Source: Planctomycetota bacterium (GTDB lineage Bacteria > Planctomycetota > PUPC01 > JACPCR01). Taken from it: a stretch of 36,564 nt of DNA. The stretch's first letter is position 1. The number at the start of each line of letters is the position of its first letter. The translations under genes and the position numbers were made by a program. This document shows, piece after piece, positions 26,024-33,824 of this stretch. The notes under the pieces were generated by a model. It was not told the DNA's origin. It saw only the letters and a list, made by a program, of their open reading frames with translations, and searched no databases. The stretch is taken from the NCBI GenBank assembly GCA_027625095.1, contig JAQBXN010000090.1, forward strand, positions 1-36,564, read 5' to 3'.

Positions 26024-26371
26024 TCAGATGGCTTCTGCCCCGCGCTCACCGGTCCGAATACGCACAACTTCATCAAGCGGAAGCACGAAAATCTTCCCAT
26101 CTCCGATTCGGCCTTCTTCGCCGGTTTTTCCCGCTTTGGCTATGGCTTCAATGGTTGGTTCGACGAAGTCATCGTTGACAGCGATTTCGAGCTTGACCTT
26201 CCGCAGGAGATTCACGGTGTATTCGTGGCCGCGGTATACTTCAGTGTGACCTTTCTGTCTACCGAAACCCTGAACATCGCTTACGGTCAGACGGAAAACT
26301 TCGACTTCGCTCAGAGCATCTTTCACTGCTTCGAGCTTGGATGGCTGGATGATGGCAACAATCAGCTTCAT
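26024..26371 (-). CDS. Nitrogen regulatory protein PII
   Basis: This is a 115-residue PII trimer subunit that senses 2-oxoglutarate and ATP/ADP and signals nitrogen status. It starts MKLIVAIIQPSKLEAVKDAL. The T-loop is FGRQKGHTEVYRGHEYTVN with Tyr51 (uridylylation site) and Tyr46 present. The B-loop TGEEGRIGDGKIFV and the C-terminal VVRIRTGERGAEAI are canonical. GAGG precedes the ATG. It is the first gene of a glnB-glnA unit; the intervening 132 bases contain two hairpins. A sigma-54-like promoter lies about 90 bases upstream. Confidence 0.97.
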   Translation of the reverse strand: MKLIVAIIQPSKLEAVKDALSEVEVFRLTVSDVQGFGRQKGHTEVYRGHEYTVNLLRKVKLEIAVNDDFVEPTIEAIAKAGKTGEEGRIGDGKIFVLPLDEVVRIRTGERGAEAI

Positions 26372-26457
26372 GGTGGCCTACCTCTTGGAATAAACGTTCA
26401 GGAGACTCTCTCCTGATAAAAAACGAGACACAGGACGATAATGTAAGTTTTGGTTAG

Positions 26458-26473
26458 CGCAAGGGTTATGCCG
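26458..26473 (-). promoter_or_regulatory. Sigma-54-type promoter of glnB-glnA
   Basis: On the minus strand the sequence is CGGCATAACCCTTGCG. It has GG at -24 and GC at -12 with the correct 10-base spacing, matching TGGCAC-N5-TTGC at eight of the ten specified positions. The expected start is about 26448, giving a 77-base leader to glnB that includes a small hairpin, AGGAGA-CTC-TCTCCT (26400-26414). Nitrogen genes are commonly sigma-54-dependent. No enhancer site was identified. Confidence 0.55.
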
Positions 26474-26772
26474 CACAGGCAAGTCAGGCAAAGTTGGTCT
26501 GAACGATCTTCTTATATATCTGCTTATAAACACTTTATGTAGGTCGTTTTATTCCGGAGCGCTCTTCACATCACGCTCTCACAGCGCCGGAATCGCTCAA
26601 ACCGTTGGCAAGACGCTAATTGTATGCGCGCCGTTTACAAAAGAAAAGTGGAAAGAAGAAGATCTGAGAGTTCGAGTCAGAATGTCCTGGCAAGCTACTT
26701 TGAAAAATCTGGTTGAAGCCAATGGATGAAGCTCGCTCTGAGCATGCTGCATTACCAACTGCATGGCCGGCT
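26474..26772. other. Intergenic region between glnB and the ZIP gene
   Basis: No gene is supported. An A/T-rich stretch (26512-26540, CTTATATATCTGCTTATAA) would suit an activator site or a secondary promoter for glnB. I see no terminator with a T-run after the ZIP gene, which ends at 26773. Confidence 0.45.
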
Positions 26773-27690
26773 TCAGTGTGGTTCTTCTGAGTGATCCTGG
26801 CTCCGATGTAAATGGCCCCCGATGATTCGCTTATGTTCGTGGGAGTGGGACATCTCAATGCAGATTGCCAAGGCTACGCCAATTAGCAACGCCATTGACA
26901 GCTTCACCCGATCATGAGAATGGAACGCTACCTCGGGTAGCAAATCGCTGAGCGCTATACAGAGGAAGAAGCCCGCAGAAAAAGCCAGAGCACAACCCAC
27001 AACGGCAAACTGCCCATCGACAAGCTGCGACGAGCACAGCCAGAAAAGCCAGGCTCCAAGCGGACAGGACAGGGCGAAGAGTGCATTGACCAAGGTGCGA
27101 ATGCCACCTGAACAGTGAACTGCACGCATCAGTGAGGTGATCGCCAGAGCGTCAAGCGGCTTGTGAAGGAATACTGCCAGGAATGTGCCCAAGCCAGTCA
27201 TTGACATTATCGGTTCGTCGTGACCTGCCTCCGCGGCGACACTTGCTGCCATCGCCACACCGTCAAGCAACGAGTGAATCGTGAGGCCTACGAAGAGAAC
27301 TACCCAACTGAACCCATGCTTCTTAGCATGGTCATGAACTCCCGCTTCGTGGTCGTGGTCGTGGTCGTGGTCGTGAAGCTCTGCTTCGTGGCTGTTTTCA
27401 TGAAGATGTGGGGTGTCGTGCGAATGGACGTGAAAAACACGCAGCAGGAAAAACATCACAAGTACCCCGCACAGCATCGAGCCGCCGACATAAGAGATCG
27501 ATGGGAGATGCTCTAATGACTGTGGCAGCATGTGCAGTAACGCCACGCCCAGCATCACGCCCGACACCAGGCTCATCATTATCTGTTTACGTGTGTGGGT
27601 TAGATGTATCAGCGTCGGAAGCCATCCGCCCAACAGTGAGGCCAATAGCGTGAACACACAATAAATAAGAATCAAAGTGATAGGCGACAT
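26773..27690 (-). CDS. ZIP-family divalent metal transporter
   Basis: This is a 305-residue membrane protein, probably importing Zn2+, Fe2+ or Mn2+ into the cytoplasm. It starts MSPITLILIYCVFTLLASLL. A first group of helices is followed by a cytoplasmic loop of residues 87-125 extremely rich in His and Asp (HDHDHDHDHE). The metal path is marked by HSLLDG in helix IV (His139, Asp143) and HKPLDAL in helix V (His176, Asp180), where many family members have HEXPE. The C-terminus is again His-rich. Upstream in-frame codons to 27768 are open, but ATG 27690 fits the family. Confidence 0.9.
   Translation of the reverse strand: MSPITLILIYCVFTLLASLLGGWLPTLIHLTHTRKQIMMSLVSGVMLGVALLHMLPQSLEHLPSISYVGGSMLCGVLVMFFLLRVFHVHSHDTPHLHENSHEAELHDHDHDHDHEAGVHDHAKKHGFSWVVLFVGLTIHSLLDGVAMAASVAAEAGHDEPIMSMTGLGTFLAVFLHKPLDALAITSLMRAVHCSGGIRTLVNALFALSCPLGAWLFWLCSSQLVDGQFAVVGCALAFSAGFFLCIALSDLLPEVAFHSHDRVKLSMALLIGVALAICIEMSHSHEHKRIIGGHLHRSQDHSEEPH
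27348..27375. repeat. Hexanucleotide microsatellite inside the ZIP gene
   Basis: CGTGGT is repeated about 4.7 times (27348-27375), encoding alternating Asp-His on the minus strand in the cytoplasmic metal-binding loop. Because the unit is 6 bases, gain or loss keeps the frame. Confidence 0.85.
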
Positions 27691-27721
27691 GGGACAAACG
27701 GCACTGCAATAGCTTGTGATA

Positions 27722-27795
27722 CGAACCTGCCGGTGGGATATGAATGCCAGCCACCTGCTTGATGCCAATAATGTGTTTATGCATCAGGTTCGCAA
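27722..27795 (-). promoter_or_regulatory. Candidate promoter and inverted repeats ahead of the ZIP gene
   Basis: On the minus strand TTGCGA (27790-27795) and CATTAT (27768-27773) are 16 bases apart. Inverted repeats overlap them: TGATGC (27760-27765) with GCATCA (27781-27786), and CGAACCTG (27722-27729) with CAGGTTCG (27785-27792). Binding of a metal regulator is possible, but no known Zur or Fur box is recognisable. Confidence 0.35.
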
Positions 27796-27849
27796 GTGTG
27801 AGTCAGTAGCCCTCTTCTGAATCAAGCGATTCCTATAAGGTTGAACCGG

Positions 27850-28602
27850 CTACGATCCAGACTCTTCTAACACGACCCATTTCTGGGGATGAAAGACGAC
27901 TCTTGTTAGAAACAGTCCCACTGCCGTGAGAACTATGTAGGCGACCAGAAAACCCTCGATCCCCAAGTGTGAATACTGTTTCTCCACGATGTACCTGAGG
28001 GTGATAAAAGGCAACCAGACAGCGACGCCACCATAAATCAGCCAGCGGCCGATCCAGAAACCGAGAGGAATCTTCTCTTTGAGCTGCGATGGTGCGACCA
28101 GCTTGGGGGCATCGTTTTTTCGGTCTGCATCATGAAGCACTTCATTCGCCTCAAGAATAAGCGCTGAGTTGGCGAGGATGCGATCCCGCTGGCCGAAGTA
28201 GATTAAGGTATTAATCATCACAGTGATCCATCCGACCACCGGATGTAGAACCCTGCCCAGCGAATCCGGGTATTCACGGTAGGAATCGGACCAGGCGCCG
28301 ATGATGGCGGTGGAAATGAAACAGCAGATGCAGAGACCTGTAAGCGGATATGTCTTGCTGCGATACCAGTCTCTCGATCGATTATAGAAATCCTGATGCA
28401 GGCCATCATTTTCGACCGCATCTTTAATGCTGCGGCCTGTGCCGATGAAATAGGTGATCACCAACGAGTGAAGGAGGCATCCGTAAAGCGACACGCCGAG
28501 TCCCATGAGCTGGTGGTTACCCCATCCGGTCATGCCGGAATAGATCTGCATGACAAGAAGGGCTGCGTTCACAAATGAAAGGGAGTGGAAGATGGTGATC
28601 AT
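27850..28602 (-). CDS. Uncharacterised six-helix membrane protein
   Basis: I do not recognise this 250-residue protein. Hydrophobic segments lie at about residues 4-22, 32-54, 85-104, 117-137, 186-205 and 215-233, suggesting six transmembrane helices. A hydrophilic loop of about 48 residues lies between helices 4 and 5. Conserved-looking features are HSLVITYFIGTGRSIKDA after helix 2 and LHPVVGWITVMINTLIYFGQ. The gene begins 25 bases after the phosphatase gene and is probably in the same operon. It may be a membrane partner of that signalling protein, but this rests on gene order only. Confidence 0.75.
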   Translation of the reverse strand: MITIFHSLSFVNAALLVMQIYSGMTGWGNHQLMGLGVSLYGCLLHSLVITYFIGTGRSIKDAVENDGLHQDFYNRSRDWYRSKTYPLTGLCICCFISTAIIGAWSDSYREYPDSLGRVLHPVVGWITVMINTLIYFGQRDRILANSALILEANEVLHDADRKNDAPKLVAPSQLKEKIPLGFWIGRWLIYGGVAVWLPFITLRYIVEKQYSHLGIEGFLVAYIVLTAVGLFLTRVVFHPQKWVVLEESGS

Positions 28603-28627
28603 TGGATGTCGATCGGGGACCTGACGG

Positions 28628-29764
28628 TTACACCAATCTTGCGAGGATGAGGGTGACGTCGTCTTCCGGCACGGACTCGATGTGGGTCTTCCAATCCGTA
28701 ATGAGCCGCGCGGCGATGGAATTTAAACTGGCACCGTCAGAGATCGCGACGATAGCCTCAATTCTCTCCCGGCCGAATGGCTCCCCGTCGTGGTTGATTC
28801 CCTCAATCAGAGCGTCCGTAAAGTAGAGCAGTGTGTCGTCGTTGGTGAGTGCGACCTCTTCTTCTTCGAAGGCCATGCCCTCCTGGATGCCGATAATCGG
28901 GCCGGTAACGTCGAGACTTATCACTGTCCCATCGTTGTGAATAAGCATGGGGCGTTCGTGCCCGGCATTGGCAAAGGTGAGTCTCTGGTTTGCGCTGTCG
29001 AAGATAAAACAGACCATCGGCAGAAATCCCGAATAGCCCGGGTCTCGTGATACCAGGTTATTGATGTCGGCGAGTAATTGAGCGGGGGTGAACTCCTCGG
29101 TCAGGCTGGCCCGGATGTAAGCACGTACGGTTGCCATCAGCAGGGCCGCGCTCAAGCCGTGACCTTCAGCATCCCCCATGATCATGCATGTCCGGCCATC
29201 TCCCATGGGAAAGTGATCGTAAAAATCGCCCCCGATGGCCTCGCACGGCTCATAATGAATGTAGTACTCGATGCCTTCCTGTTCGGGGTGATCCCGCGGG
29301 AGCAATCGTGCCTGGATGTCTCTCGCGAAGGCGAGTTGTTCCTCGTGCCGCTGCCGAACCATACGAACAAGTTCATCCTGCAGTTCACGGGTTCTGATGA
29401 GCGCACGGGCTCTGGCAACGAGTTCGGCGGTAGAGACGCCTTTCTGGCAGTAGTCATCCGCACCCGCATCCAGCCCGCGCACAACTGTAGAATCGGTCAC
29501 TGAAGCCGTCAGAATTAAGACCGGTATGGGTCTTGTCTTTGGATTTGATTTGAGGCGGCGCACCACTTCCCAGCCGTCCATCTCCGGCATGGCAAGGTCA
29601 AGAATAATCACGTCCACGTGTTGGTGCTGGACAATCTCGATCCCCTGCATTCCTGAACCCGCTTCGAGAACATGAAAACCGTTACAGGAAAACATGCTCC
29701 GAATGAGCTCTCGAATGAGCGGCTCATCGTCGATAGTGAGGATGGTCTTCTGGGTGCTTGTCAC
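28628..29764 (-). CDS. Response-regulator receiver/PP2C phosphatase (RsbU/SpoIIE-like)
   Basis: This is a 378-residue two-domain signalling protein. Residues 1-125 form a receiver with the acidic pair Asp12/Asp13, phospho-acceptor Asp56 (ILDLAMPEMDG), LTAS switch and Lys108 (DDYCQKG). Residues 125-165 form a coiled linker. Residues 170-378 form a PP2C-type serine phosphatase with metal aspartates in EAIGGDFYD (Asp180) and MGDAEGHGLS (Asp198), and LLYFTDALIEG near the end. Family knowledge: such proteins dephosphorylate anti-anti-sigma factors when the receiver is phosphorylated. No kinase, STAS or anti-sigma gene is present here. It lies 30 bases after the LVIVD gene and 25 before the membrane protein gene. 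Confidence 0.93.
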   Translation of the reverse strand: MTSTQKTILTIDDEPLIRELIRSMFSCNGFHVLEAGSGMQGIEIVQHQHVDVIILDLAMPEMDGWEVVRRLKSNPKTRPIPVLILTASVTDSTVVRGLDAGADDYCQKGVSTAELVARARALIRTRELQDELVRMVRQRHEEQLAFARDIQARLLPRDHPEQEGIEYYIHYEPCEAIGGDFYDHFPMGDGRTCMIMGDAEGHGLSAALLMATVRAYIRASLTEEFTPAQLLADINNLVSRDPGYSGFLPMVCFIFDSANQRLTFANAGHERPMLIHNDGTVISLDVTGPIIGIQEGMAFEEEEVALTNDDTLLYFTDALIEGINHDGEPFGRERIEAIVAISDGASLNSIAARLITDWKTHIESVPEDDVTLILARLV

Positions 29765-29794
29765 GATGGGATGAAATGTATTTCAGTCACCCTG

Positions 29795-32700
29795 TTATTC
29801 CAGCGTTACATTCCCTGAAGGGGCCTGGCTCGGGTTGGGTAGCTTGTAAATGTCGAGCCCGTTCAGCCGTGCATGATAAAGCAGGTTTCCCGTCACTGAA
29901 ATGCTGTAACCCGTCGTCCATTTTTCGTATGGGATGTATGTCCTCAATCGCGGTCGGGCGGGGTCAGCCGCGTCGTAGATCTTCAATCCTGCGTAGATGT
30001 CATTTACTATAATAGCGGACTGATGAATCGCGACATCGACGGCCGATCCGATGTTGCTCTTGAGCATCTTCACTAAACGTGGAGCGTTGGTGTCCCCGAC
30101 GTCAGCGATCGCTACACCGTATGAGCCCGCGGCCATGAACAGCATGTTTCCCCTTTTCTCGATATCGCCCCGCCCGGCGGAATCGAGGGAAAGATTTAGC
30201 TGGGAACGGACTGGATTCTCTTTATGCCGCGGATCGAGAATGAGCAGACCTTTGAGTGCATTGGGCCTGGCGATGTAGAAAAGACCGTCTTCTCTGAGAA
30301 CGGCGCCGGATGGGAGTTGGCCGAACGGCTCCGGGAAAAAGGGATCCTGCAAATTATAAACTTCGCCTCCAGAGGAAAAGAGCAGTTCGGAAATTGTGCT
30401 CCACTGAGGCGCTGCCTTGGCCTGAAGGCTTCGTACGAATTGGGGTGACGAAGGTTCACGGAGATTCAGCACATGCAGGCCGTGCGGGAGCATCCACTCG
30501 GGCGAACCGGTGTAGACCACGCCTTCGCTGACTGCCAGAGAAGGGGTATCGAACCCGGTGTGATATTGGCCGATCAGCTTGGGTGATGCCGGATCGGCGA
30601 CATCGACGACCAGGATGCCCTGTCCCTGAGCGGAAGCCAGGTATGCGCGGCCGTGTTCGATGACCATGTCACGGATTTCGCCCTGAGTCGGAACGCCGCC
30701 AAGCAGACGGGGTGCCAGTTCATCTTCACATTCCACAGACCAGACGCCGTAGCGGGCGTCTAGCACCATCGCTTTGGTGCCCATGGTCTGCACCTTCACA
30801 AATTCAATGGGTGTTTCCGGTAGACGAAACCGGCCCATCAGGAGGGGCTGCAGCGGGTCAGCAACGCTGAGGATATGAAGACCGCCCCCCGCGTCCCGCT
30901 GTATGGTCTCTCCGGTGTCCGGATCTATCTGAGGTACCGTCCCGTAATTGACGGTCAGAAAAGCCGTCTGTTCCGTAACCGTAATGGACGTAGCATGTAC
31001 CTCGATCCCGCGGACCGTCCTGCCCGCAGAGGGTACGTATTCACCGAGAGATTCCGGCTGCAGTGGGTTTGCGTTGTCAAAAACAAGCAGTCCTTTCTTC
31101 TTGTCCACCACAAACAGGTATTCATCGGTGAGCGCCAGGCCAAGCGGATACCTGGCCATTTCGAGAGCTTTGAGATCCACAGCCTTCGCCGCCTTCTTTG
31201 GCTTGGTCTCGAGGTCAAGTCCCAGGCCAAGACCGAGACCTTCACGGGCATCGGATGCGGCGGTGACCTTGCCGGTTTCCATCCGGAGTGGACGTTGCGG
31301 ATTGGTGACATCGAACAGCGTGATCCCATCCGAACTTGTCAGCCAGACCAGGTTCTCGCGGACGAGAATATCGGTTGGCCCGAACAAGGGCATTCGAACG
31401 CTCCCAAGGAGTCGCGGCTCTTTGGGCTCTGCGACATCAATCACCAGCAGACCTAATTTGGCAGCAGCAAGATAGGCATTTCGGCCATTCACTGCGACGA
31501 CCGTGGCTTCTCCCTTTCCGAGGCCGAGGTTGTCTTTGAAAGTGGAAATGATCCTGGGTGAGGCCGGATTTGAAACGTCGACCAGTTGCAGATGGACGCC
31601 ATTCGGGATGAAGGCGATGCCGCCCTGTACGTCCAGATGCTTCGGCCACCATTGCAGCCCAATACTTGAAATTACTCTTGGGGTCTCAGCCTTCAGGTCA
31701 AGAATGACCAGATGGGAATCCGGGCTGCCGTCACCGTGGGCCATATATCCGATGCCGTCCCTGATGACGAGATGCTCCGGTTTTCCACGGAGGATCTCGA
31801 TGGCGCCGAGCTTGGTTATTACCCCGTTTCCCTTCGAGAAACAAAGCCGATGGGTTTGGGGGTCGACAGCCACATTTCCCGGAACTACCGACGTCTCTTG
31901 CCAAGCTGCTGAGGAGAGGTCTGCCTTGATGATTTTCAGAGGAACTGCCAAACCGGAGGAGCGGGCATACGCTGGCGAAGTAACGTCGATGCCGTTGACC
32001 TTGACACTGGGTGGCCATTTCAGGGCCCGTTCCGGAAGCTGATGTGCAAGACGATTGAGTGGCGGAGCAGGTTGTTCGGGATCAAGCCCTCTTATGTTGT
32101 CGATGTTCAGGATGGTTCGTTCGCCTTTCATGGTCGGCACTTCATCCCGGTATGCGGACCCGATCCAACTGAGCGTTTCGCTTGAAGCATCGGCTTCCAG
32201 CCTGCCTTCAGGCACATAATCCTGCTGTGTTTCCAGCACGATCTTATTGCCCGTCCGACTGATGCGAATCAGCTTGTCGTTGAGGCGGCCAATGCTCTCT
32301 ATACGGCCAAGCTCCTGCAATTTTTGGGGAGTCTTGACCATGAGCCGCAGGTAGGGCGAACGGGCATCAAAGGCTCGATACTCGATGTAGAGAGCGTTTG
32401 CGGCATCTTCGAGCTTGTTCGGTGTATCTGAAACGCCAAAGTTTGCTGGTGATCTGCCTGCCAGTACGGTGGTAACTTCGAACTCCAGAATGAAATCGCC
32501 TTTAAACGGTCTCAGTTTTTCAGTGCCAACGAACCGTCTCTGGTTGCCGGCATTATCGACTCGCAGAGCCTGCTGTCTGGAGGAGAAGTAGAGCCCCGGA
32601 GGCTGTCGCTTGATTTGCTCGGCCGCGGAGGCTGTTCTAAGGCTGGCAGCCAGAATTTCAGGCGTGCGGGAATCGACAATCTCGGGTTCCTCCTCCGTTT

Positions 32701-32830
32701 GCGGCTCACTGGATGAAGAAACCCAGCCGCGGTCGGTGGACAGATCGTCTGTCGGACCAGTAGCTAGAGAGAGAGGCGCTTCTTCCGCGTTTAGAGCGGA
32801 GAAGATGGCTATGAGGAAAAGATGCTTCAT
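29795..32830 (-). CDS. Exported LVIVD-repeat beta-propeller protein
   Basis: This is a 1011-residue protein with a signal peptide (MKHLFLIAIFSALNA). Residues about 70-230 look like a concanavalin/laminin-G-type sandwich (GDFILEFEVTTVLAGR, KIVLETQQDYVPEG). From about residue 330 there are many LVIVD-type blades: HLVILDLKAETPRVISS, LQLVDVSNPASPRIIS, LLVIDVAEPKEPRLLGS, ILVVDVADPASPKLIGQ and IADVGDTNAPRLVKM. A low-complexity LGLGLGLDLE insertion sits between blades. Family knowledge: LVIVD propellers occur in surface or periplasmic proteins; ligands are mostly unknown. It is the first gene of a tight three-gene run with the phosphatase and the membrane protein. Confidence 0.85.
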   Translation of the reverse strand: MKHLFLIAIFSALNAEEAPLSLATGPTDDLSTDRGWVSSSSEPQTEEEPEIVDSRTPEILAASLRTASAAEQIKRQPPGLYFSSRQQALRVDNAGNQRRFVGTEKLRPFKGDFILEFEVTTVLAGRSPANFGVSDTPNKLEDAANALYIEYRAFDARSPYLRLMVKTPQKLQELGRIESIGRLNDKLIRISRTGNKIVLETQQDYVPEGRLEADASSETLSWIGSAYRDEVPTMKGERTILNIDNIRGLDPEQPAPPLNRLAHQLPERALKWPPSVKVNGIDVTSPAYARSSGLAVPLKIIKADLSSAAWQETSVVPGNVAVDPQTHRLCFSKGNGVITKLGAIEILRGKPEHLVIRDGIGYMAHGDGSPDSHLVILDLKAETPRVISSIGLQWWPKHLDVQGGIAFIPNGVHLQLVDVSNPASPRIISTFKDNLGLGKGEATVVAVNGRNAYLAAAKLGLLVIDVAEPKEPRLLGSVRMPLFGPTDILVRENLVWLTSSDGITLFDVTNPQRPLRMETGKVTAASDAREGLGLGLGLDLETKPKKAAKAVDLKALEMARYPLGLALTDEYLFVVDKKKGLLVFDNANPLQPESLGEYVPSAGRTVRGIEVHATSITVTEQTAFLTVNYGTVPQIDPDTGETIQRDAGGGLHILSVADPLQPLLMGRFRLPETPIEFVKVQTMGTKAMVLDARYGVWSVECEDELAPRLLGGVPTQGEIRDMVIEHGRAYLASAQGQGILVVDVADPASPKLIGQYHTGFDTPSLAVSEGVVYTGSPEWMLPHGLHVLNLREPSSPQFVRSLQAKAAPQWSTISELLFSSGGEVYNLQDPFFPEPFGQLPSGAVLREDGLFYIARPNALKGLLILDPRHKENPVRSQLNLSLDSAGRGDIEKRGNMLFMAAGSYGVAIADVGDTNAPRLVKMLKSNIGSAVDVAIHQSAIIVNDIYAGLKIYDAADPARPRLRTYIPYEKWTTGYSISVTGNLLYHARLNGLDIYKLPNPSQAPSGNVTLE

Positions 32831-32930
32831 AAGGGCCGAACATTATGCGGAGTCGGATGGATTCCGCCTTTTAAACACGGAAGGTGTCATATGGGGCTCC
32901 CTGGGGCATGAACAAGAATGGCGTCCGCTC

Positions 32931-33677
32931 CTATTCTCCCAGGTGAATCGAAATCTGTTTCGACAGATGCGTCACGAGCGCTTCCAACCCGGCCTCCACT
33001 CGCTCGCCAGTCGCGTCTCGGGCGTCTTTGCCCAGTTGCGAAAAGAGTGGGTGGTTAGGGTCCAATTGGAGTTCGGGATACCGCCCATCGAGGTTGGCCG
33101 GGACCCCTCGTGGCCAGGCTTCGTCGCCGCGCCCCGCATGCATCGCTTCCATATCCACGAATTCCGGGAATAGATTCAGGCCGTATGAGGTCTCCTCAAG
33201 CGCCGCGTGATCTCCGGCGAGCTTGACTGCTTCCCCACCAATCCTCAGCTCCGTCCCCCAGAGAAACAACACATCAGGGTTGGACTCCTTAATGGGCGGC
33301 ATTATCCGATCCAGTGTCCCTTGCCAGGGGTAATGCCCCGCCATCAACACGATGGCTCTGAAACCGAAATGAATCAACTTTTTGACCGTGTCGGTGACTA
33401 TGGCCGAGTACGCCTCTTCGGACTGATAAAAGGTCCAATGAAAGTCGCCATGACCTCCACGGCCCCCCCACCACATTACAGGGAGCAGGACACCACCCGT
33501 CTTTTCCGCCAGCCGGATACAGAGCCGTTCGGCTTTGATGCCGTCGAATCCAATCGGCAAATGCCAGCCGTGATGCTCGAGCAGTCCGAGCGGCCAGATA
33601 GCCACGGGTGAGTCCGAGACGATTGCCTGCAGTTCGTCCGGCCTCAATTCTTCATAACGTCGCCAAGGGGTAGACAT
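32931..33677 (-). CDS. Creatininase-family amidohydrolase
   Basis: This is a 248-residue metal-dependent amidohydrolase-like protein. LEHHGWHLPIGFD gives Glu34, His36 and Asp45, at the same numbering as creatininase. His115 in AGHYPWQ and the EETS motif (Glu161-Ser164) after His157 complete the usual pattern. The residue two after His115, Glu in creatininase, is Pro here, so the second metal site may differ. Family knowledge: members hydrolyse creatinine, cyclic amides or formamides, or act in cofactor maturation. The gene is divergent from the sulfatase gene (147 bases apart) and ends 100 bases before the LVIVD gene. The substrate is unknown. Confidence 0.85.
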   Translation of the reverse strand: MSTPWRRYEELRPDELQAIVSDSPVAIWPLGLLEHHGWHLPIGFDGIKAERLCIRLAEKTGGVLLPVMWWGGRGGHGDFHWTFYQSEEAYSAIVTDTVKKLIHFGFRAIVLMAGHYPWQGTLDRIMPPIKESNPDVLFLWGTELRIGGEAVKLAGDHAALEETSYGLNLFPEFVDMEAMHAGRGDEAWPRGVPANLDGRYPELQLDPNHPLFSQLGKDARDATGERVEAGLEALVTHLSKQISIHLGE

Positions 33678-33824
33678 GGTTGAATGGTTGATGGTTCATG
33701 GAAGACCGGGATGCCGGATTAAAAGTAGCCCGTTGACTTTGCGGATTGGGCGTTTACATATGCTGCTTTCTCACATCTTCAGGCATCAGCCATAAACCTC
33801 AACCATTAACCGTCTCTTGTTTCC

